The notes below the pieces were generated by a model. The model made no database searches and had not been told where the DNA came from. It was given only the letters and a program-made list of their open reading frames with translations. Of a stretch of DNA of 64,000 nucleotides, positions 1 through 7,665 are shown piece by piece. Position numbers and translations under genes: made by a program. Source of the stretch: Allolucifera butyrica (GTDB taxonomy: Bacteria > Bacillota > Negativicutes > Sporomusales > UPPP01); contig NZ_UPPP01000127.1 of NCBI RefSeq assembly GCF_900476375.1, forward strand, positions 1-64,000, given 5' to 3'. How positions within the stretch are numbered: the stretch's first letter is position 1; every line of letters begins with the position of its first letter.

Positions 1-41
1 ATTTAACTAATTGTATATTTTACTAGAATACTCTTTTAAAT

Positions 42-56
42 TGACAATGATTATCA
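42..56. promoter_or_regulatory. Fur-box-like operator
   Basis: TGACAATGATTATCA forms a 7-1-7 inverted repeat with one mismatch between arms and differs from the classical Fur 7-1-7 motif (TGATAATNATTATCA) at one arm position. It lies about 55 bases before the small gene starting at 113. By its motif it suggests iron-responsive control; no binding evidence is available here. Confidence 0.6.
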
Positions 57-112
57 ATAGGAATATATTTAGGGTGAAAAAAGCGTTTAGTGCAGAAAGG
101 AGCAAGGGAGAA

Positions 113-235
113 ATGACATTTGGTGAAAAACTTTTAGCGTTTGGTGGCTATACTTTAGTTATGCTGGCCGTTTCGGCTTTTGTATGGTTTGCCAATTTCC
201 ATGGAATTGTAAGTTATCCTGTTTTACCGCACTAA
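113..235 (+). CDS. 40-aa single-pass membrane protein, iron-regulated candidate
   Basis: I do not recognise this protein. The product is 40 residues (MTFGEKLLAFGGYTLVMLAV...) with one hydrophobic segment at about residues 9-27 and a short polar C-terminus ending PVLPH. The start at 113 is chosen over an in-frame upstream ATG at 11 because GAAAGGAG and AAGGGAG lie just before it, and the upstream extension would run over the Fur-like box at 42-56. It stands alone, with hairpins downstream. Small Fur-regulated membrane peptides often accompany iron uptake systems, but no iron transporter is visible in this window, so the function is open. Confidence 0.6.
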   Translation: MTFGEKLLAFGGYTLVMLAVSAFVWFANFHGIVSYPVLPH

Positions 236-295
236 AGAATGACCTCTAAGAAAATGATTGTGCCATATCTTTCTATGAAAGATGACAGGATCGGT

Positions 296-323
296 CGGCT
301 GCCTTTTGGCGGCGGGCTTTTTT
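296..323 (+). terminator. weak rho-independent terminator
   Basis: GGCTGCC TTTT GGCGGC forms a six-pair stem with one G-U pair, followed after four bases by a run of six T. It would end the small gene at 113-235. Confidence 0.4.
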
Positions 324-485
324 ATTTTAGAAACTGTTTCGTATAAATCTCACATTCCGCACCCCTGAATTTATGGTGACAATATTTCCGGGAAATAGTG
401 TATCTGGTTTTAACTTTGCGGGTGTTTAATATATTTTTTGTGTTTGCAAGGCGAGAGGCATCGAGCAACGAGACCCATTTTTAGA

Positions 486-511
486 GTCGGGATTCATATC
501 CCGGCTTTTTA
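486..511 (+). terminator. rho-independent terminator or attenuator
   Basis: GTCGGGAT and ATCCCGGC (486-505) pair over eight bases with one G-U, loop TCAT, and are followed by TTTTTATTTTT. No gene ends just before it, so it could be a transcription attenuator in the leader of the spore operon at 714 rather than a plain terminator. Confidence 0.65.
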
Positions 512-713
512 TTTTTGCATTCCGGGGCCGAAAAGGTTGGGCCCGGGAGCCGCGAAAGCGATTGTCGTTCCAAGAAAAATTATGGTAAAGCAAAGATACT
601 TTTATATTATGAGTATATCTTTTTTTAAAATCAACAACACTAATAAAGTCGTTGACGTTTTGGCTTTGTATAAAAATCTTCATTTGTGAAAAATTGGGAG
701 GCGATGAATCCTA

Positions 714-1421
714 ATGGAGTGGCAGGAAATTGTAAGAGATACCTGGCAGACCGGTTTGGTCTTTTTAAGTTTGCTCATTTTTACCCGGATTTTGGGCAAA
801 ACTCAGGTCGGGCAACTGACGGTTTATGAATATATTGGCGGCATTACGATTGGTTCAATCGCCGGAACGGTAGCCTCATCGGAACCGGACAAAGTCTGGA
901 GCCATTTCTACGATCTAATTCTATTTGTACTTCTTACCTATTTCGTTTCTTACCTTACCATAAAAAGCCGTCCATTAAGAAAAGTGATTGAAGGCTCACC
1001 AACCATTGTGGTTAAAGACGGCCATATTTTAACGGAAAACATGCGGGGAATGCGTCTCGATGTAGACGAACTGTATGGGAAGTTACGGGAGAAGGACGTT
1101 CTTGATCTTGCGGAGGTACAGTTTGCTATTGTCGAGACCTCCGGTGAGCTAAGCGTTATTAAAAAATCGGACTATCAGCCGTTAACTAAGTCCGATTTTA
1201 ATATTCATTTGTCTGATCCGGCTTTTCCGGTTGAGTTGATCATGGACGGAGAAGTCATTGAGGATAACTTACGAAAACATAGTCTTTCCTGGGACTGGCT
1301 GGAAAAACAGCTTGCCGCCCAAGACATAAACGATGTGTCACAAGTGACTTATGCAGGCATTGATTCAAAGGGGCAATTAACCGTTAGTAAAACTACCAAT
1401 GATAATCAGGATAATACCTAA
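714..1421 (+). CDS. DUF421 (YetF-type) membrane protein
   Basis: DUF421/YetF-family protein of 235 residues. The N-terminal ~85 residues hold three hydrophobic segments (VFLSLLIFTRILG, YIGGITIGSIAGTVAS, LILFVLLTYFVSYLTI), followed by the soluble YetF domain with the typical HILTENMRGMRLDVDELYGKLREKDVLDLAEVQFA segment spread over residues ~104-140. DUF421 proteins are inner spore-membrane or cell-membrane proteins of unknown biochemistry. This is the first gene of a co-directional set with DUF1657, a second DUF421 and spoVAC-AD-AE, which points to expression in the forespore. The start has GGGAGG 12 bases upstream, somewhat far. An ATG at 704 is in another frame. Confidence 0.85.
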   Translation: MEWQEIVRDTWQTGLVFLSLLIFTRILGKTQVGQLTVYEYIGGITIGSIAGTVASSEPDKVWSHFYDLILFVLLTYFVSYLTIKSRPLRKVIEGSPTIVVKDGHILTENMRGMRLDVDELYGKLREKDVLDLAEVQFAIVETSGELSVIKKSDYQPLTKSDFNIHLSDPAFPVELIMDGEVIEDNLRKHSLSWDWLEKQLAAQDINDVSQVTYAGIDSKGQLTVSKTTNDNQDNT

Positions 1422-1483
1422 TTATGCCTGGTCATTGTAAAAAGACAGACCGGTAAGAGTTTGTATAAACGGAGGTAATGCAC

Positions 1484-1690
1484 ATGACTGTTGCGTCTCA
1501 GGTGAAACAAACCTTGGCCACCTTGAAAGGAAATCAGGGCACACTGCGATTATATGCGCTTCAGACGAGAGATGAGGAAACCAGGGGAATTTATAAGGAG
1601 GCATTAGCGGTTACCGGCACAATTATAGACGATCTTGAGCGAAGAGCACAGGAATTGGAATATCAGGAACCTCAATACAAAGGAAATTAG
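1484..1690 (+). CDS. DUF1657 small protein
   Basis: DUF1657 protein of 68 residues (MTVASQVKQTLATLKG...), soluble, predicted helical, ending in the family's EPQYKGN-like tail (here ELEYQEPQYKGN). The start is placed at the ATG at 1484, seven bases after GGAGGT, rather than at the ATG at 1478, which leaves only one base. The protein at 4462-4668 is its paralogue (same QEPQYK tail), and a third DUF1657 domain is fused to the second DUF421 protein. In known spoVA2mob operons DUF1657 proteins flank spoVAC-AD-AEb; their molecular role is not known. Confidence 0.85.
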   Translation: MTVASQVKQTLATLKGNQGTLRLYALQTRDEETRGIYKEALAVTGTIIDDLERRAQELEYQEPQYKGN

Positions 1691-1705
1691 TTAGGAGACG
1701 GAAAG

Positions 1706-2566
1706 ATGCAGGCATGGATACAAGTATTACTTAGTTCAGTTTCTTTATTCCTAGTGTCGTTCATTGTAATCCGGTTAATGGGAAAAAGAAATATTGCCCG
1801 GATGACGCCTTTCCGGCTTGTAAATTACTTGGTAATTGCCGTAATTGCGGCGCTGATGTCGCTAAAATTAATCCCTAATTTAGTCCTGGGAATGCTTGCG
1901 CTTGGCATTTGGGTGTTGCTGCCAATCGCCCTGGATTATTTATCGGTTAAAAGTAAATGGGTTCATGACCTTGTTTTGGGGAAAGAAACGGTGTTAATTA
2001 AGCATGGCAAAATTATGGAGGAGAATCTTCTCCAGACAGGGACAACGGGTGAAGAACTTCTGAGCACACTGCGGTCCCACAATGCGTTTAATTTGGCTGA
2101 TGTGGAATTTGCGGTCATGGAACATACCGGTGACATTAGTGTACTGGCCAAATCCGGCAAAATGCCTGTATCGGCTTCGGATTTGGGAATTAAGGTGGAG
2201 CCGCAGGCCGAGCCCCAGACCGTGATTCTGGACGGCAATATTTTAAATGAATCCCTGTCCTCCTTAGGACTTAACAAAGAGTGGCTGGGTATCCAACTGG
2301 AAAATACGGGAGTGTCGCTGGATAATGTTTTTATTGGCCAGGTTAATTCGTCGGGTGATTTATATCTGGACCTTTTTGATGATTCGGTCGCGGTACCACA
2401 GCCTAAGGTAAAGGAAATGCTGTATGCCAACTTCGAAAAAATTCAGGCCGACCTTCAAACTTTTGCACTGGAGACCCAGAATGAAACAGCCGGGAAAATG
2501 TATTTTCAGCATGCAGAAACAGTAAAACAGCTGCTTCAAAAGCTTGAACCATATTTATTACGATAG
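1706..2566 (+). CDS. DUF421 membrane protein with C-terminal DUF1657 domain
   Basis: A 286-residue fusion. Residues 1-80 hold three membrane segments, residues ~85-220 form the YetF/DUF421 soluble domain (KHGKIMEENLLQTGTTGEELLSTLR, LADVEFAVMEHTGDISVL), and residues ~230-286 are a DUF1657 domain (EKIQADLQTFALETQNETAGKMYF). The same fused gene occurs in spoVA2mob operons of Bacillus. The start is supported by TAGGAG eight bases upstream, 15 bases after the DUF1657 gene. The fusion of the two families that are also encoded separately on either side argues that they act together in one spore-membrane complex. Confidence 0.85.
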   Translation: MQAWIQVLLSSVSLFLVSFIVIRLMGKRNIARMTPFRLVNYLVIAVIAALMSLKLIPNLVLGMLALGIWVLLPIALDYLSVKSKWVHDLVLGKETVLIKHGKIMEENLLQTGTTGEELLSTLRSHNAFNLADVEFAVMEHTGDISVLAKSGKMPVSASDLGIKVEPQAEPQTVILDGNILNESLSSLGLNKEWLGIQLENTGVSLDNVFIGQVNSSGDLYLDLFDDSVAVPQPKVKEMLYANFEKIQADLQTFALETQNETAGKMYFQHAETVKQLLQKLEPYLLR

Positions 2567-2580
2567 AAAGGTGACGATAC

Positions 2581-3060
2581 GTGTCGAGCACAAAAAGAAA
2601 GAGGCTTACTCCCGTGCAGCAACAGTACCAGGATTTTGCCCATGCCCGGGAACCGAAACGCCCCATCGCACTTAACTGTATCCGGGCTTTTCTTGCGGGT
2701 GGTGTAATCTGCACCATCGGTCAGGGAATCCAGTGGTTTTTTATAACTTACTTCCACTTTACTGAAAAAACAGCAGGAGACCCTACGGTTGCAGTACTGA
2801 TCTTGCTTTCCTCGCTGCTTACCAGCCTGGGAATATATGATCATATTGCGCAATGGGGCGGGGCCGGGACCGCCGTTCCGGTGACAGGGTTCGCCAATAC
2901 GATCACATCCGCTTCCCTGGAGCATAAAAGTGAGGGATTGGTTCTGGGCGTCGGCGGCAATATGTTTAAGATCGCCGGACCGGTTATTGTATTTGGCGTT
3001 TTTGCCGCATTTATTATTGCATTGATCAGCGTAATCATTAAGTCGTTAGGTGGAATGTAA
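2581..3060 (+). CDS. spoVAC: stage V sporulation protein AC
   Basis: SpoVAC, 159 residues with a GTG start and AGGTG upstream. A soluble N-terminus (KRLTPVQQQYQDFAHAREPKRP) is followed by four to five membrane segments and the family signature GGAGTAVPVTGFANTITSASLEHKSEG at residues ~97-123. SpoVA proteins form the inner spore-membrane channel that imports dipicolinic acid during sporulation and releases it at germination; SpoVAC behaves as a mechanosensitive channel in Bacillus. It abuts spoVAD without a gap. In this gene set it corresponds to the SpoVA-2 type. Confidence 0.95.
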   Translation: MSSTKRKRLTPVQQQYQDFAHAREPKRPIALNCIRAFLAGGVICTIGQGIQWFFITYFHFTEKTAGDPTVAVLILLSSLLTSLGIYDHIAQWGGAGTAVPVTGFANTITSASLEHKSEGLVLGVGGNMFKIAGPVIVFGVFAAFIIALISVIIKSLGGM

Positions 3061-4062
3061 ATGCTACAAGGTCATCAGACATGGGTTTTTGCATCAAAAC
3101 CTGTAATCATTAGTTCGGCAGCGATCGGGGGGCCTTTCGAGGCTCAGGGAAATTTAGCAAAGGATTTTGACCTGTTACACGATGATCTATGGCTGGGACA
3201 GGACAGTTATGAACAAGCGGAAAAAAAGTTTTTGGAACAAGCTTGCGAGACCGCGATTAAAAAGGCCGGCATGAAAAAAGAGGATATTCAGTTTTACTTC
3301 AGCGGTGATTTAATTAACCAGATTATACCCAGCAGCTTTTCAGCCCGTACACTGGCCGTCCCTTTTTTAGGAATCTATGGAGCCTGTTCCAGCGCCATAG
3401 AGGGCCTTTCTTTAGCCGCGCTACTTGTGGACAGCCAGTTTGCCCAAAATGCGCTTGTCGGTACATCCAGCCACAATGCCGCGGCGGAAAAACAATATAG
3501 GTATCCTACGGAATATGGCGCGCAGAAACCGCCGACGGCGCAATGGACTGTTACGGGAGCGGGCGCGGCAGTGGTTGCCCGGCAGGGGGAAGGGCCCCGG
3601 GTTGTGGCGTCTACCATTGGCCGGGTAATCGATATGGGGCTTTCCGACCCATTTAACCTCGGGGCGGCAATGGCGCCGGCGGCAGTCGATACGATGGAAG
3701 CTCACTTCCGGGATTTAGGCCTGCCCGCCTCCCATTACGACCTTATTGCGACAGGCGATTTAAGCAGGGTAGGTCACCGTATCGCCGGAGATTTGCTTAC
3801 TAAACATGGTGTTACCATCCCGACGGAAAAATTGACCGACTGCGGTATTCTAATGTATAAGGAAAATCAGCCTGCTTTTGCCGGCGGCAGCGGGTGCGCT
3901 TGCGTTGCCACAGCTACCTTTGGACATCTCTTAAACCGCATGCGAAAAGGCGAATTGAACCGTATATTGGTTATCGGAACGGGCGCGCTGCTTTCCCCGA
4001 TGTCCTATCAGCAAAAAGAAAGTATACCGTGCATAGCGCATGCTGTTGCATTAGAAATGTGA
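3061..4062 (+). CDS. spoVAD: stage V sporulation protein AD
   Basis: SpoVAD, 333 residues, soluble with a thiolase/KAS-like fold. It opens with the typical GHQTWVFASKPVIISSAAIGGPFEAQG-type segment and carries GIYGACSSAIEGLSLAALLVD around residues 99-122. SpoVAD binds dipicolinic acid on the surface of the inner spore membrane in Bacillus. The ATG follows the spoVAC stop directly, with a GGTGG ribosome site inside the end of spoVAC, so the two are probably coupled in translation. Length is normal for the family. Confidence 0.95.
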   Translation: MLQGHQTWVFASKPVIISSAAIGGPFEAQGNLAKDFDLLHDDLWLGQDSYEQAEKKFLEQACETAIKKAGMKKEDIQFYFSGDLINQIIPSSFSARTLAVPFLGIYGACSSAIEGLSLAALLVDSQFAQNALVGTSSHNAAAEKQYRYPTEYGAQKPPTAQWTVTGAGAAVVARQGEGPRVVASTIGRVIDMGLSDPFNLGAAMAPAAVDTMEAHFRDLGLPASHYDLIATGDLSRVGHRIAGDLLTKHGVTIPTEKLTDCGILMYKENQPAFAGGSGCACVATATFGHLLNRMRKGELNRILVIGTGALLSPMSYQQKESIPCIAHAVALEM

Positions 4063-4077
4063 AAGGGAGGCTTTGGT

Positions 4078-4431
4078 TTGGAAAAGTTTATTTTGGCGTT
4101 TATTGTCGGGGGAACGATCTGTGTGATTGGGCAGCTTCTTATGGACGGTCTGAAATTAACCCCGGCCCATACGATGGTGATACTGGTAGTAACCGGAGCT
4201 GTCTTAGGGGGGTTCGGCCTGTATGACAATTTAGTAAAGTTTGCCGGGGCGGGAGCTTCCGTGCCGATAAGCAGCTTCGGTAATCAATTAGTAAAGGGCG
4301 CTCTCCAGGAGGCGCAAAAAGACGGCCTTGTCGGAGTTTTGACAGGCATTTTTAAAATTACCAGCGCCGGTATTACGGCAGCAGTCATATTTGGCTTTTT
4401 ATCCGCGTTGTTATTTAAGCCTAGAGGATGA
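4078..4431 (+). CDS. spoVAE: stage V sporulation protein AE (AEb type)
   Basis: SpoVAE/SpoVAEb, 117 residues, four membrane segments, with the signature GAGASVPISSFGNQLVKGALQEAQKDG at about residues 60-86 that parallels the SpoVAC signature. The TTG start at 4078 follows GGGAGG by seven bases. It is an integral inner spore-membrane component of the dipicolinate channel and lies 15 bases after spoVAD. The SpoVAA, AB, AEa and AF components of a full spoVA operon are absent here, as in spoVA2mob operons. Confidence 0.93.
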   Translation: MEKFILAFIVGGTICVIGQLLMDGLKLTPAHTMVILVVTGAVLGGFGLYDNLVKFAGAGASVPISSFGNQLVKGALQEAQKDGLVGVLTGIFKITSAGITAAVIFGFLSALLFKPRG

Positions 4432-4461
4432 GCAAATGGGATCTTAAAGGAGGTGAAAAAA

Positions 4462-4668
4462 ATGACCGTAGGGACCCAGATGACGCAGGCCATTGCGACC
4501 GTTCAAAATGCTGCAGCCACTATGAAGACATTTTCCTTAGAAACCCAGGATCCGCAAGCAAAACAAACCTTTGAGCAATTGGCCAAGACGCTGGATAACG
4601 CAGTTACAACCTTAAAGGGAAGGCAAACATACCTTGAACAGCAGGAACCACAGTATAAACAGCAGTAA
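4462..4668 (+). CDS. DUF1657 small protein, last gene of the spoVA operon
   Basis: A 68-residue DUF1657 protein (MTVGTQMTQAIATVQN..., tail EQQEPQYKQQ), paralogous to the product of 1484-1690. The ATG at 4462 has AAGGAGGTG upstream; the in-frame GTG at 4453 lies inside that ribosome site and is rejected. It closes the operon, directly before the terminator at 4675-4715. Confidence 0.85.
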   Translation: MTVGTQMTQAIATVQNAAATMKTFSLETQDPQAKQTFEQLAKTLDNAVTTLKGRQTYLEQQEPQYKQQ

Positions 4669-4674
4669 AATGGT

Positions 4675-4715
4675 AAAACCGCTTTCCTGCCTTTGTGGCT
4701 CGAAAGCGGTTTTTG
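4675..4715 (+). terminator. terminator of the spoVA operon
   Basis: AAAACCGCTTTC (4675-4686) pairs with GAAAGCGGTTTT (4702-4713), a 12-pair stem with a 15-base loop, followed by T residues. It could also work in the other direction for the convergent SASP gene. Confidence 0.85.
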
Positions 4716-4735
4716 CAGTGATTGCAGACCTGCAT

Positions 4736-4954
4736 TTATTCCGTATCGTTGCTACCCGACATCTGGGCTTCCGCCATTTCAATCAGCTTCTTGACTTTTT
4801 GCCCGCCAATTTTACCGCCGATTTTTCCCACTTCGCTGGTCGTCAGGTCTTCGTTATGCCCTTTGTCCAATGGGATGCCGAGCTCTTCGGCAACCTCATG
4901 TTTATCGGGAAGCGATGCGTCCAATTCCTGCATTGACCGGTACTGTTTTGTCAT
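4736..4954 (-). CDS. alpha/beta-type small acid-soluble spore protein
   Basis: A 72-residue SASP. Residues 20-26 (EVAEELG) match the region of the GPR protease cleavage site, and residues 37-58 (LTTSEVGKIGGKIGGQKVKKLI) match the DNA-binding GxxGGxxVKKLI block of the family. These proteins coat DNA in the dormant spore, protect it from UV and heat, and are degraded at germination. The ATG at 4954 follows GGGAGGGATCACT. It is convergent with the spoVA operon, so two spore functions sit side by side. The IGGKIGG repeat is slightly longer than in Bacillus SASPs. Confidence 0.85.
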   Translation of the reverse strand: MTKQYRSMQELDASLPDKHEVAEELGIPLDKGHNEDLTTSEVGKIGGKIGGQKVKKLIEMAEAQMSGSNDTE

Positions 4955-5020
4955 AGTGATCCCTCCCGGATTTATGATTACCGCCGGCCAGCTATTTAAT
5001 GCAGATATAATGAGACGGTT

Positions 5021-5689
5021 CTATGAAACATTAGTATCCTTCTCCAGATAATAACCGATTCCGCGCACCGTTTTAATATTAGAGATTTGTAATTTTTTAC
5101 GCAAATAATAAATATATAAATTAACGTTGTCAAGCTCTGCATTATAGCCCCAAATTTTTTCCAGAATACGCTCTTTAGTAACAACCTTACCGGAATTACG
5201 CATTAACATTTCTAAAAGTGATGATTCCGTTGTTGTGAGCTGAAACGTTTCCGTGCCTTTTTTTACCTGGCAGCGTAATGGGTCGAGACTGAGCCCGGCA
5301 GCTTTAAGATGATCGCCAATCAGCTCTTTCGTTTTTCGCCTTGTAAGAACCCGTATTCTTGCCAATAATTCATCAATGAAAAAAGGTTTGACCAGATAAT
5401 CATCGGCACCGGCATTCAGTCCGTCTACCCGGTCTTTGGGGGTATCTCTTGCCGTTAGCATCAAAACCGGGGTATCAATTCCCATACTGCGAATTTCTTG
5501 CAGCAGGGAAAGACCATCCCGCCGGGGCAGCATACGATCAAGAACAATGACATCATAAATTCCGGCGGCTGCCATTTCGGTCCCGGTTTCACCGTCACTG
5601 GCGGTATCCACAACGTAACCGCTTTTTTTCAATAAATGGGACAACGCTTCAGTCAATTTACGTTCGTCTTCTACTAATAGTACTTTCAA
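5021..5689 (-). CDS. OmpR/PhoB-family response regulator, no adjacent kinase
   Basis: A two-domain response regulator of 222 residues. The receiver domain (1-~118) has acidic residues at 8-9, the phosphoacceptor D51 (VIVLDRMLP) and K at ~101 (VKPF). The winged helix (~130-222) has KERILEKIWGYNAELDNVNLYIYYLRKKL and ends TVRGIGYYLEKDTNVS. I start at the TTG at 5689 because AAAAAGGATG precedes it by six bases; an ATG at 5698 overlaps that site. No histidine kinase adjoins it. It is divergent from the phosphate transporter gene, and the intergenic region carries Pho-box-like repeats, so a PhoP/PhoB role is plausible but inferred from context. Confidence 0.88.
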   Translation of the reverse strand: MKVLLVEDERKLTEALSHLLKKSGYVVDTASDGETGTEMAAAGIYDVIVLDRMLPRRDGLSLLQEIRSMGIDTPVLMLTARDTPKDRVDGLNAGADDYLVKPFFIDELLARIRVLTRRKTKELIGDHLKAAGLSLDPLRCQVKKGTETFQLTTTESSLLEMLMRNSGKVVTKERILEKIWGYNAELDNVNLYIYYLRKKLQISNIKTVRGIGYYLEKDTNVS

Positions 5690-5824
5690 GTAAAACATCC
5701 TTTTTATACACGTCCCTGTAAATTTTATCCGTCCCTGGATTAATTTACTTCTTAGTAGCAAAATAAAGTTTTGTGTTTAGCCTCCTTTTATTAATTTCCT
5801 AATTATTTGAATTATAGGGGCCGA

Positions 5825-5854
5825 TTGTTACAAAATTGTTACAGGATTTTTACA
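5825..5854 (+). promoter_or_regulatory. Pho-box-like triple direct repeat
   Basis: TTGTTACA at 5825, TTGTTACA at 5836 and TTTTTACA at 5847 repeat with an exact 11-base period, the geometry bound by PhoP/PhoB-type OmpR regulators. It lies between the divergent OmpR-type regulator and the PiT transporter gene and could serve either. Confidence 0.65.
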
Positions 5855-5979
5855 GAATTCAAAACAAACCGGCGTTTTGTGAAGGATTTTATATCTCGTA
5901 TCAGGAAGAATATTTATAATGTTTCGTACGATACTAGGGTAGGAGTAATGCAACTTTCATCCGGAAAGGCTGATGATTC

Positions 5980-7023
5980 TTGGCAATTGATATCCTCACC
6001 ATCTTGTTTCTGGCGGTCTTGCTGCTGGCTTTCGGCTTTACTCTGACCAATGGCCTTCACGACGCCAGCTCAGTCGTTGCAACCTTCATTTCCTGCGGGG
6101 CGGCGACACCGGTTCAGGCAGTATCATTGGCTGCAGTCTTTGAGCTGCTGGGAGCCTTATTTAGCGGACATGCTGTAGCCAATACCATAACCAGCATTGG
6201 CAAACTGCCGACGGACCTGCATGTTTTACCAGTCATTCTGGCTGCTCTTCTGGGGGCCGTGATTTGGAATGTTGTTACCTGGAATTTCGGTCTTCCTTCC
6301 AGTTCGACCCACGCTTTAGTGGGCGGACTGGTCGGCGCTATCTGGGCCGCATATGGTGCCGGGCATATTGTTTGGGGGTGGAATGAATTACTGGCGCCGC
6401 CTCATCAATTGTCCGGCTTTTTGAAAGTGGTTGTTTCTCTTTTAGTTTCGCCTTTGGCCGGATTTATTGCGGGGTATGGACTGCAAAAAATAAGCCTGGT
6501 CTTGCTGCGCAGGGCCCGGTTTTCCACTATGAACCGGAAACTAAAAAGATTCCAATGGCTGATGGCGGCTTTGCTGGCTTTTGGGCATGGCGGCAACGAT
6601 AGCCAGAAAACGATTGGATTGATCGGTGCCGTCCTGGTTGCTGCCCAGATGTCCCCCGCCGGACTGCCCCTGTGGGTACGCATCAGCGTCGGATTGTTGA
6701 TGTCTGCCGGTATGCTATCCGGGGGTTGGAGAATCATGCGGACCGTCGGGCGGGGAATATACGATGTTCGTCCGTTGCACAGCCTGGTATCGCAGGTCGC
6801 CGCCGGTGGTTCCGTTGTGATTGCTACCATGCTGGGGGCTCCCGTATCCACTACCCATGTGGTGGTGGGAAGCGTTACCGGAGTGGGTGGGGCTGAAGAA
6901 TACCGGATGGTCAACTGGCGTATGGGACAAGATATCCTGATCGCCTGGGTTGTTACGATTCCGGCAGCGGCGCTCATGGCGTCAATATCGTATTTATTCC
7001 TGCATCCTATATTGGGAGGTTAA
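5980..7023 (+). CDS. pit: PiT-family inorganic phosphate transporter
   Basis: A low-affinity phosphate:cation symporter of the PiT (PHO4) family, 347 residues, about ten membrane segments. The two inverted family signatures are visible: NGLHDASSVVATFISCGA (residues ~23-40) and GHGGNDSQKTIGLIGAV (~203-219), and each half also has a GxPxSxTHxxxG motif (GLPSSSTHALVGG, GAPVSTTHVVVGS). The start is a TTG at 5980 with AAAGG ten bases upstream; no in-frame ATG is nearby. The DUF47 gene follows after five bases, the usual pit-DUF47 pairing. Three 11-base-period repeats at 5825-5854 suggest control by phosphate level. Confidence 0.93.
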   Translation: MAIDILTILFLAVLLLAFGFTLTNGLHDASSVVATFISCGAATPVQAVSLAAVFELLGALFSGHAVANTITSIGKLPTDLHVLPVILAALLGAVIWNVVTWNFGLPSSSTHALVGGLVGAIWAAYGAGHIVWGWNELLAPPHQLSGFLKVVVSLLVSPLAGFIAGYGLQKISLVLLRRARFSTMNRKLKRFQWLMAALLAFGHGGNDSQKTIGLIGAVLVAAQMSPAGLPLWVRISVGLLMSAGMLSGGWRIMRTVGRGIYDVRPLHSLVSQVAAGGSVVIATMLGAPVSTTHVVVGSVTGVGGAEEYRMVNWRMGQDILIAWVVTIPAAALMASISYLFLHPILGG

Positions 7024-7028
7024 AGGTT

Positions 7029-7652
7029 ATGCCCCAGTTAAACTTTTGGGATCATCTATTTCCACCTAAATACAATTTTTATGATATGATTACTGAACAA
7101 GCCAAAAAGACCGCGGCGGGAATTAGCACCTTTCGGAGCTGGCTGCAAAATCCAGGGCCGGAAAACGCCTATGCGCTCCGGTCGTTAACCCGCGAAGCGG
7201 ATGATGTCCGTCTGGAAATGGAAGCCCGTTTGATCGATGCGTTCGTTACGCCTTTTGACCGGCAGGATATTTATTCTTTGTCGGTGTCGATGGACCGGAT
7301 CATCGAAAGCGCCAAGGCGATTATGGAACTTATGATTGTCTATGAAATCAATACGGATGATGCCATCTGCGATATGGTTCTCAATCTGGAGGAAGGAACG
7401 CAAAAGTTTCATATTGCGGTGGGGTTACTGAAGTCGGATCCTTTAGAAGCCGGGAAGATGATCGGGGATATACGCCGCTGTCAAACTGATGTGGAGAATA
7501 GCTACCGCCACGGTTCGACAGTTATTTTCGAAAATACCGACATGGTCCGGGTTATGAAATTTCGCGAAGTTTACAATAAGATACAGGAAGCCGCCGGTTA
7601 TATGGGGACTACGGTGGATATTCTTCACAAAATCGTGGTGCGCATGGTTTGA
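7029..7652 (+). CDS. DUF47 (PhoU-like) phosphate transport accessory protein
   Basis: A DUF47 family protein of 207 residues, all-helical and soluble, related to PhoU. The FWDHLFPPKYNFYDMITEQAKKTAAG opening and the ..READDVRLEMEARLIDAFVTPFDRQDIYSLSVSMDRI block at residues ~56-96 are typical; the latter provides acidic metal-binding positions. DUF47 proteins are encoded with PiT transporters and regulate phosphate uptake. The ATG at 7029 is preceded by GGGAGGTTAAAGG, which overlaps the pit stop, so translation is coupled. Confidence 0.92.
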   Translation: MPQLNFWDHLFPPKYNFYDMITEQAKKTAAGISTFRSWLQNPGPENAYALRSLTREADDVRLEMEARLIDAFVTPFDRQDIYSLSVSMDRIIESAKAIMELMIVYEINTDDAICDMVLNLEEGTQKFHIAVGLLKSDPLEAGKMIGDIRRCQTDVENSYRHGSTVIFENTDMVRVMKFREVYNKIQEAAGYMGTTVDILHKIVVRMV

Positions 7653-7665
7653 TTGATGAAAACTG

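Larger units (their letters stand above)
236..713. other. 478-bp intergenic region upstream of the spore operon
   Basis: It holds a weak hairpin at 296-323, a strong terminator at 486-511, and a GC-rich stretch at about 520-575 (GGGCCG..GGGCCCGGGAGCCGCGAAAGCG) that stands out from its AT-rich surroundings. The two overlapping 80-residue open frames here have no ribosome site and cross the terminator, so I do not call them genes. A forespore (sigma-G) promoter is expected before 714, but I could not fix one with confidence. Confidence 0.5.

Noticed and set aside
438..600. A c-di-AMP (ydaO/yuaA) riboswitch, suggested by GAGACCCATTTTTA
   Set aside because: Only this short string fits; the remaining conserved ydaO elements are missing.
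426..689. Overlapping ~85-codon open frames on both strands upstream of the spoVA operon
   Set aside because: No ribosome site on either, and both run through a strong terminator hairpin at 486-511.
6405..6977. 190-codon antisense frame opposite pit
   Set aside because: A shadow of the GC-biased membrane-protein coding frame; no ribosome site and no protein features.
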